A stretch of DNA of 46,893 nt from Microbacteriaceae bacterium (GTDB lineage: Bacteria; Actinomycetota; Actinomycetes; Actinomycetales; Microbacteriaceae): positions 1 through 46,893 of the forward strand of contig JAVECW010000011.1 in NCBI GenBank assembly GCA_030841285.1. Reading direction: 5' to 3'. Position 1 is the first letter of the stretch. Each line of letters opens with the position of its first letter. The notes under the pieces are model-generated. The model was not told where the DNA came from. It saw only the letters and a program-made list of their open reading frames with translations, and searched no databases. Of this stretch, positions 40,925 through 46,893 are shown piece by piece. The position numbers and the translations under genes were made by a program.

Positions 40925-42460
40925 GTGCCGCTCTCGACTCCACCCCCGCACGACCCCGCAGGCATCGAACCCGCCAGCCCCACAAGCATCGATCCCGCCG
41001 ACCTCGCGACGACGCTGCGCGTGCTCGCCTCGCTCGACGAGCTCGACGAGGACCATGCCGACTACATAACGGTCCGGCGTGCGACCGCCCACATGTTCAA
41101 GGCCGTCAAGAAGGCCAGGCGCCTCGAGCTCCGCGCGGCCGTCGCCGACGCCGATCGCGCTGTCGTTGCGGCGACGGCGACGGGCGCGCCCGACCGTATC
41201 GACGACGAAACGCGCGGTGTGCAGCTCTCGATCACGACGAGCGCCCCGACCGCGGGAACGCTCCTCAAGTCGCGCGCCTGCTACATCTGCAAGCAGCACT
41301 ACACGCAGGTCGATTCGTTCTATCACCAGCTCTGTCCGGAGTGCGCCGCGTTCAATCACGCAAAGCGCGACGCGCGCACCGACCTTACGGGCAAGCGTGC
41401 CCTGCTCACGGGCGGCCGGGCGAAGATCGGCATGCACATCGCACTCCGCCTGCTGCGCGACGGCGCGCACACGACCATCACGACGCGCTTCCCCCGCGAC
41501 GCCGTGCGGCGCTTCTCCTCGCTGCCGGATTCCGCTGAGTGGCTGCACCGGCTCCGCGTCGTCGGCATCGACCTGCGCGACCCCGCCCAGGTCATCGCGC
41601 TTGCGGACTCCGTCGCCGAACAGGGCACCCTCGACATCCTCATCAACAACGCCGCCCAGACCGTGCGCCGCTCCGCCGGTTCGTACTCCCTGCTCGAGGA
41701 TGCCGAATCCCAGCCCCTTCCGGACGGCCCGCTCCCCGAGATGGAGACCTTCGGTCACACCAACGACCCTCACCCCCAGGCGCTCGAGGCCTCGGTCGCG
41801 AGTCATCCGCTGCTTTCGGCCGCCTCGCTCGCCGGCACGATCGCCGAGCTCTCGAAGCCCGTGCTCACAGCGGACGAACTGGCAAACCTCGCGATGGCGC
41901 CCGGCTCGTCCTCCCTCGCGAAGCATGCGGATGGTACCGCCATCGACGCGGGCGGCCTCGTTCCCGACCTGCACCACATGAACAGCTGGACCCAGAATGT
42001 CGAGGATGTCGACCCGCTCGAGATGCTCGAGGTGCAGCTCTGCAACACGACGGCTCCGTTCCTGCTGATCAGCCGCCTGCGTCCGTCGATGGCCGCATCC
42101 GACGCTCGCCATACCTACATCGTCAATGTCTCGGCCATGGAAGGCGTCTTCGGTCGTCGCTACAAGGGCCCGGGGCATCCGCACACCAACATGGCCAAGG
42201 CGGCTCTCAACATGCTCACGCGCACGAGCGCGCGCGAGATGTTCGAGAGCGATGGCATCCTCATGACGAGCGTCGACACCGGGTGGATCACCGACGAACG
42301 ACCCCATTTCACCAAGGTGCGCCTGGCCGAGGAAGGCTTCCACGCCCCGCTCGACCTCGTCGACGGAGCAGCCCGCGTGTACGACCCGATCGTGCGCGGG
42401 GAGGCTGGCGACGACGTCCACGGCGTCTTCCTCAAGGACTACAAGCCGTCCGCGTGGTAG
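40925..42460 (+). CDS. Zinc-knuckle SDR-family oxidoreductase of unusual architecture
   Basis: A 511-residue protein. Residues 1-115 are an uncharacterised helical region. Cys119-x2-Cys122 and Cys137-x2-Cys140 form a likely zinc knuckle (CYICKQHY and LCPECAAF). A Rossmann SDR domain follows: LLTGGRAKIGMHIALRLL (T162 to G169 fits TGxxxxxG), DILINNAAQT, then Ser403 in VNVSAMEG. The catalytic region is atypical: Lys425 stands in TNMAKAALNML, but the position four before it is Thr421, not Tyr, and the nearest Tyr (413) is 12 residues upstream. A long insertion sits between the NNAAQ motif and the active site. Substrate unknown. Confidence 0.8.
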   Translation: MPLSTPPPHDPAGIEPASPTSIDPADLATTLRVLASLDELDEDHADYITVRRATAHMFKAVKKARRLELRAAVADADRAVVAATATGAPDRIDDETRGVQLSITTSAPTAGTLLKSRACYICKQHYTQVDSFYHQLCPECAAFNHAKRDARTDLTGKRALLTGGRAKIGMHIALRLLRDGAHTTITTRFPRDAVRRFSSLPDSAEWLHRLRVVGIDLRDPAQVIALADSVAEQGTLDILINNAAQTVRRSAGSYSLLEDAESQPLPDGPLPEMETFGHTNDPHPQALEASVASHPLLSAASLAGTIAELSKPVLTADELANLAMAPGSSSLAKHADGTAIDAGGLVPDLHHMNSWTQNVEDVDPLEMLEVQLCNTTAPFLLISRLRPSMAASDARHTYIVNVSAMEGVFGRRYKGPGHPHTNMAKAALNMLTRTSAREMFESDGILMTSVDTGWITDERPHFTKVRLAEEGFHAPLDLVDGAARVYDPIVRGEAGDDVHGVFLKDYKPSAW

Positions 42461-42560
42461 CCACGCCGGGCAGCATCGCGCACCCTCCGCGTGCGCGGTA
42501 GCCTGATACGTCGTTTTCATTTCTGCGACGTTTTATTCCCGCCCGGCCCCGAAGGAACCA

Positions 42561-44546
42561 ATGTCCACCTCGTCCACGGAGTCTGTGCCAAAGCCTGGCC
42601 AGGCCCATGAGGCTCCTGCCCGTCCGATCAATCCCGTCCGACGCTGGTTCCTGACTGGCCTCGTCGACGAGAAGGGCGCGCACCAGGGACCGCACGGCAG
42701 GAATGTTGAGCGAACTCACACCTGGTGGCAGGTCATGTGCCTCACGGGCGTCGACTACTTCTCGACCCTCGGCTACCAGCCGGCGATCGCTGCCTTGGCG
42801 GCCGGCCTGCTATCGCCCCTCGCGACCATCGTGCTCGTCGTCCTGACTCTCGCAGGCGCGCTGCCTGTCTATCGCCGCATCGCTCGCGAGAGCTTCAAGG
42901 GATCCGGCTCGATCGCCATGCTCGAGCGCCTGCTGCCCTGGTGGACGGGCAAGCTTTTCGTCCTCGTACTCCTGGGGTTCGCGGCAACCGATTTCATGAT
43001 CACGATCACGCTCTCGGCGGCGGATGCCTCCGCGCACGCCATCGAGAATCCGTTCGCACCAGCGTGGTTCCACGGCAACCAGGTCGGGATCACGCTTGTC
43101 CTCGTCGCCCTCCTCGGCCTCGTCTTTCTCCGTGGCTTCCGCGAGGCCATTGGCATCGCGGTCGTCCTCGTCGGCATCTACCTCGTCCTCAACCTGATCG
43201 TGATCGCCGTGGCGATCGTTCATGTCGCCGACCACGCCGTCGTCATTACCGATTGGTGGTCAGCGCTCAACGCACAGAACGGGAATCCGCTCATCATGGT
43301 CGGATTTGCCCTGCTGGTCTTCCCCCGGCTTGCGCTGGGCCTCTCCGGATTCGAGACCGGGGTCGCGGTGATGCCGCAGATCAAGGGCAGCCCCGATGAC
43401 TCGCCCGACTACCCGAAGGGGCGCATCCGCGGCGCGGGGCGGCTCCTCACGACGGCCGCGCTCATCATGAGCGCCTTCCTCATTACGTCGAGCTTCGTGA
43501 CGACGCTGCTGATCCCGCAGCAGGACTTCAAGGTCGGCGGCCCGGCCAACGGGCGCGCACTGGCCTACCTGGCGCACCAGTACCTGGGCAACGGGTTCGG
43601 CACCCTCTACGACATCAGCACGATCTGCATCCTCTGGTTCGCGGGTGCATCCGCGATGGCCGGGCTGCTCAACCTGGTCCCGCGCTACCTGCCGCGCTAC
43701 GGCATGGCACCGCAGTGGTCGCGAGCGGTCCGACCGCTCGTGATCGTCTTCACCGCGATCGCCTTCCTGATCACCGTCGTCTTCCAGGCGAACGTCGATG
43801 CCCAGGGTGGCGCGTACGCGACGGGCGTTCTGGTGCTGATCACGTCGGCATCCGTAGCGGTTACGCTCTCTGCCCTGCGCAAGAAGCAGCGCAAGCGCAC
43901 CGTCGGGTTCGCGGTCATCGCCGCGGTGTTCGTGTACACGACGGTGGTCAACATGGTCGAGCGGCCAGACGGCCTCCGGATCGCGAGCCTCTTCATCATC
44001 GCGATCCTCGTCATCTCGATCGTCTCGCGGATCGGCCGCTCGTTCCAGCTGCGCGCGACATCCGTCACGCTCGATATCGAGGCACTCGACTTCGTGCTCG
44101 AGGACGCCGAGGAAGGCGAGATCCGCATCATCTCGCACGAACCGGATGTCGACACCGACGAGGAATATCATGCGAAGAGCAAGGATGAACGCCGGTTCAG
44201 TCACATTCCGCAGCGATCACGCACGATCTTTCTCGAGGTCCACCCGTCGGACTCGTCCGACTTCGAAGAGGATCTGCTCGTGCGCGGGGAGATCAAGCAC
44301 GGCTATCGCGTGCTCACCGTGTGCAGCGGGAACATCCCGAACACGATTGCGGCCGTGCTCCTCGAGATCCGGGACATCACAGGCGTCGTACCGACCATCT
44401 ATTTCGAGTGGACGGAAGGCAACCCGATCTCGAACATGTTCCGCTTCCTGATCACGGGCGGCGGCGAGGTCGCCCCCGTGACGCGCGAGGTGCTGCGCGA
44501 GGCGGAGAAGGACGTCAAGCGCCGGCCCGCCGTGCACGTGAGCTGA
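42561..44546 (+). CDS. APC-superfamily transporter with a large cytoplasmic tail
   Basis: A 661-residue membrane protein with roughly 12 hydrophobic helices up to about residue 490, then a hydrophilic C-terminal domain of about 170 residues. [20 protein letters not shown] at helix 1 and [20 protein letters not shown] at helix 6 are APC-type unwound substrate helices. GAAGGA-like spacing AAGGA-ACCA precedes the ATG. The fold could carry amino acids or, by analogy with KimA-type transporters that also have cytoplasmic tails, potassium. The tail contains [20 protein letters not shown] and is not a domain I recognise. Confidence 0.8.
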   Translation: MSTSSTESVPKPGQAHEAPARPINPVRRWFLTGLVDEKGAHQGPHGRNVERTHTWWQVMCLTGVDYFSTLGYQPAIAALAAGLLSPLATIVLVVLTLAGALPVYRRIARESFKGSGSIAMLERLLPWWTGKLFVLVLLGFAATDFMITITLSAADASAHAIENPFAPAWFHGNQVGITLVLVALLGLVFLRGFREAIGIAVVLVGIYLVLNLIVIAVAIVHVADHAVVITDWWSALNAQNGNPLIMVGFALLVFPRLALGLSGFETGVAVMPQIKGSPDDSPDYPKGRIRGAGRLLTTAALIMSAFLITSSFVTTLLIPQQDFKVGGPANGRALAYLAHQYLGNGFGTLYDISTICILWFAGASAMAGLLNLVPRYLPRYGMAPQWSRAVRPLVIVFTAIAFLITVVFQANVDAQGGAYATGVLVLITSASVAVTLSALRKKQRKRTVGFAVIAAVFVYTTVVNMVERPDGLRIASLFIIAILVISIVSRIGRSFQLRATSVTLDIEALDFVLEDAEEGEIRIISHEPDVDTDEEYHAKSKDERRFSHIPQRSRTIFLEVHPSDSSDFEEDLLVRGEIKHGYRVLTVCSGNIPNTIAAVLLEIRDITGVVPTIYFEWTEGNPISNMFRFLITGGGEVAPVTREVLREAEKDVKRRPAVHVS

Positions 44547-44589
44547 CCGGCCGAATCCGGTCCGGGTCGCGTGTGGCACCCAGCCCAGG

Positions 44590-45330
44590 TCAGAGCTGCA
44601 CGTGCGCTACCAGCCAGGCATAGGGGTCGACTGGTGTGCCCGCGAGGTGGATTTCCAGGTGGAGGTGCGCGCCCGTGCTCGCGCCCGTGCTTCCAACTCG
44701 ACCAACGGCCTGGCCTACGGTGACCGGTTGGCCGACCGCGAGGGCGAGCGAGCCGGATTCCATGTGGGCGTAGACGCTGCTGACGCGCTGGCCGTCGATG
44801 GTGTGATCGATGATCGCGTAGACGCCAAAGGTGCCGGAGGGGTTCCCGACCTCGCGCACGACCCCATCAGCGATCGCCTGGATCGGCGCGCCTGCTCCCG
44901 GATCCATGTCGAGGCCCTGGTGATACGCCGTGCATCCTGCACAAGGGGCGATGCGGTAGCCGAAGCCGTCTCGCAGCGGAACGCCGTGCACGAACGGCCA
45001 CTGGATCGGCGAATTCGGATTGTTGACGAAGGTTCGAGCGGTCGCCGCGTAGACGCTCGGTGCCCGCGTCGGCTTCGGCGGGTCGATGATCGTGACGTTG
45101 TCCCGTGGGATGGGCGCCGAGTCGCCTGAGGCGACCGAGAGGCTCTGTGGATCCGCAATTGCCGCTCGCGTTGTCGCGCCGGCGACCTCGCCGGGCAGCA
45201 GCGCATACGCGGGAAGCGCGTACGTGACGAAGAGCATCAATGCAAAGCCCAGGGCAGCGAGCGGCGCGAGCTTCGGCCGACGCCGGGGATTCACCCTCGC
45301 GGCGGGTGCAACAACTCGGAGCGGGGGCAT
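44590..45330 (-). CDS. M23-family cell wall metallopeptidase
   Basis: A 246-residue exported or membrane-anchored LytM-type endopeptidase. An N-terminal hydrophobic helix (LAALGFALMLFVTYALPAYA) acts as signal or anchor. The catalytic domain at about 110-245 has YHQGLDMDPGAGAP (zinc His and Asp) and TGAHLHLEIHLAG (catalytic HxH). It would cut peptide cross-links of peptidoglycan. Stands alone, converging with the transporter gene. Confidence 0.9.
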   Translation of the reverse strand: MPPLRVVAPAARVNPRRRPKLAPLAALGFALMLFVTYALPAYALLPGEVAGATTRAAIADPQSLSVASGDSAPIPRDNVTIIDPPKPTRAPSVYAATARTFVNNPNSPIQWPFVHGVPLRDGFGYRIAPCAGCTAYHQGLDMDPGAGAPIQAIADGVVREVGNPSGTFGVYAIIDHTIDGQRVSSVYAHMESGSLALAVGQPVTVGQAVGRVGSTGASTGAHLHLEIHLAGTPVDPYAWLVAHVQL

Positions 45331-45462
45331 CCTGTACGAAGTCGCCGGAACGGGCTCAGACCTTTCGTGTCGAGCTGCAGGAGGAGTGACGTGCTCACTC
45401 GCGATTCTGTGTTTGCCGATGCGACCACTATTCCCTACTGGTCCGCGTCTGTCACTGCCGAA
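45331..45462. other. Gap between the M23 gene and the copper ATPase
   Basis: Both genes read leftwards. A GGAGGAG with a following GTG on the plus strand opens a frame into the antisense of the ATPase and is not accepted as a gene. No clear promoter or hairpin was found. Confidence 0.4.
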
Positions 45463-46893
45463 CTACTCCAGGCCGTGGAAGCTCCGGAGCCTCAGGCTGT
45501 TGCCGACCACGAAGATCGACGACAGCGCCATCGCGGCACCGGCGATCAACGGATTGAGGAACCCGAGCATCGCGAGCGGGATCGCAGCGATGTTGTATGC
45601 GAAAGCCCAGAACAGGTTGGCCTTGATGGTCGCGAGAGTGCGCCGTGCGAGTCGGATCGCGTCGGCCGCCGCGATGAGGTTGCTCCTGACCAGGGTCAGG
45701 TCGCTCGCCTCGATGGCGACATCCGTGCCCGTTCCCATCGCGATACCGAGGTCTGCTGTCGCGAGCGCGACCGCGTCGTTCACGCCGTCTCCGACCATCG
45801 CGACGACGCCTCCCTCGCCTTGCATCGCGGCGACGATCTCCGCCTTCTCGGCGGGGAGAACGCCGGCGAAGATCTCCGTGATCCCCACGTCGGCGGCCAC
45901 GGCACGCGCGACACGTTCGTTGTCACCGGTGAGCAGCACGGGGCGAAGCCCGAGGGCGCGGAAGCGCGCGACAGCGGTGGCACTCGTCGGCTTGATCGCA
46001 TCGGAGACCGCGAGCACTCCACGCGCCTGGCCGTCCCAAGCCACGGCGATCGCTGTCTGCCCCAGCTCCTCGAACTCGGCATGCGCACGAGCGAGCTCTG
46101 ACGTCAGTTGAACGCTCCATTGACCGGCGAGCCAACTCGGGCGACCGACGAGCACGAGGTGGCCGTCGACGACGGCCTGGACACCAAGCCCCTGCTCGGA
46201 GGCGAATGATGCCGCCGCCGGGAGAGGGCCGACCTGCGCGGTCGCGCCTGCCACGATCGCCGCAGCAATCGGATGCTCGGAGCCCGCTTCGGCGGAGCCG
46301 GCAAGCCTGAGGAGATCCCGGGCTTCGGTTCCCTCGTCCGCGCGAACGCCTGCGAGTGTCATCCGCCCGGTCGTCACGGTTCCGGTCTTGTCGAGGACGA
46401 TCGTGTCGACGCGTCGCGTGGCTTCAAGAACCTGCGGCCCCTTGATCAGGATTCCCAGCTGCGCTCCCCGACCGGTTCCGACGAGCAGTGCGGTCGGCGT
46501 CGCGAGGCCGAGCGCGCACGGGCAGGCGATGATGAGCGTTGCGACGGCTGCCGTGAATGCGACGGCGGGGCCAGCGCCGATGAGCAGCCATCCGGCGAGG
46601 GTCGCGAGCGCGAGGCCGATGACGACGGGGACGAAGATCGCGGAAACCCTGTCGGCCAGCCGCTGCACTTCGGCCTTACCGGTCTGCGCCTGCTCGACGA
46701 GACGCCCGAGTTGCGCGAGCTCGGTATCCGCGCCGACGCGCGTCGCACGCACGACCAGCCGGCCGCCCGAGTTCAGCGTCGCCCCGACCACTTTCGCGCC
46801 TGGCCCGACCTCGACCGGCACGGACTCGCCGGTGAGCACGCTCGCGTCGATTGCGGAGTTGCCCTCGACGACCTCGCCGTCCGTCGCTACCTT
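45463..46893 (-). CDS. copA: Copper-type P-type ATPase, N-terminus beyond the window
   Basis: The visible 476 residues are the C-terminal two thirds of a P1B heavy-metal ATPase; the frame is open to the right edge. TGES (actuator), IACPCALGLATPTALLVG (CPC metal site in the membrane), DKTGTVTTGRM (phosphorylated Asp), SEHPIAAAIV (HP nucleotide motif) and MVGDGVNDAVALATADLG (hinge) are intact. CPC fits Cu(I) export. The metal-binding N-terminal domain and start codon are not in view. Confidence 0.93.
   Translation of the reverse strand, partial: KVATDGEVVEGNSAIDASVLTGESVPVEVGPGAKVVGATLNSGGRLVVRATRVGADTELAQLGRLVEQAQTGKAEVQRLADRVSAIFVPVVIGLALATLAGWLLIGAGPAVAFTAAVATLIIACPCALGLATPTALLVGTGRGAQLGILIKGPQVLEATRRVDTIVLDKTGTVTTGRMTLAGVRADEGTEARDLLRLAGSAEAGSEHPIAAAIVAGATAQVGPLPAAASFASEQGLGVQAVVDGHLVLVGRPSWLAGQWSVQLTSELARAHAEFEELGQTAIAVAWDGQARGVLAVSDAIKPTSATAVARFRALGLRPVLLTGDNERVARAVAADVGITEIFAGVLPAEKAEIVAAMQGEGGVVAMVGDGVNDAVALATADLGIAMGTGTDVAIEASDLTLVRSNLIAAADAIRLARRTLATIKANLFWAFAYNIAAIPLAMLGFLNPLIAGAAMALSSIFVVGNSLRLRSFHGLE

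Noticed and set aside
40874-42520. Long minus-strand frame opposite the SDR gene
   Set aside because: Shadow of the SDR gene, which has zinc-knuckle and Rossmann motifs and its own promoter.
45367-46101. Plus-strand frame starting after GGAGGAG, antisense to copA
   Set aside because: Despite the purine-rich start region, its sequence is the complement of the ATPase domains and has no domain of its own.

Overview
This is a high-GC chromosomal window from an actinobacterium, most likely a member of the Microbacteriaceae. The assignment rests on GC-rich codon use, frequent GTG/TTG starts, many apparently leaderless genes, abundance of the octamer GGCATCCG/CGGATGCC, and family content such as the DUF222/HNH protein, a CE1758/CE1759-type monooxygenase pair and a DUF3516-type helicase. 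No rRNA, tRNA, phage, insertion sequence or CRISPR array is visible.

Layout. (1) 301-13343 is a branched-chain acyl-CoA/leucine catabolic locus. A minus-strand operon accD1-accA1-fadE-scoA-scoB-maoC-citE diverges from a TetR regulator (bkaR-like) across two palindromic operators. A second minus-strand operon bkdA-bkdB-bkdC (branched-chain 2-oxoacid dehydrogenase E1/E2) diverges from an Lrp/AsnC regulator. The content matches the mycobacterial Rv2495c-Rv2506 region. The enzymes can carry leucine-derived isovaleryl-CoA through carboxylation, hydration and cleavage to acetyl-CoA and acetoacetate. (2) 13411-15708 is pnp, with a long leader. (3) 16066-19334 is a tightly coupled redox operon: a small exported Ser/Thr-rich protein, an ApbE-type flavin transferase, a two-haem ferric-reductase-like membrane protein, a NuoF-like flavoprotein and a single-cluster ferredoxin. 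This looks like a module carrying electrons from the cytosol towards an extracytosolic flavin acceptor, and it is the best candidate for a little-described system. (4) 19477-26957 holds a flavin monooxygenase/reductase pair, two VOC proteins, rpsO, a YoaK-like membrane protein, a DUF222/HNH protein, a membrane metalloprotease and an FKBP isomerase. (5) 27190-37643 holds a FAD-linked oxidase, an Ada-AlkA DNA repair fusion, a glycosyltransferase, two hydrolases, a FAH-family enzyme, an aldehyde dehydrogenase-aspartase operon and a type-B carboxylesterase. (6) 37805-46893 holds a Ski2-like helicase, an AraC regulator, a zinc-knuckle SDR protein, an APC-type transporter, an M23 peptidase and a truncated copper P-type ATPase.

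Two sequence themes run across the window. First, at least eight genes have a TANNNT-like -10 hexamer (TATAGC in one case) only 6-8 nt before the start codon and no Shine-Dalgarno, so they are probably leaderless. Second, degenerate short tandem repeats are unusually frequent. Inside proteins their units are 12, 15 or 18 bp, so they keep the frame. At gene ends they are 7, 15, 19, 20 or 26 bp. Gene identities come from recognised motifs and family knowledge, not from database searches.
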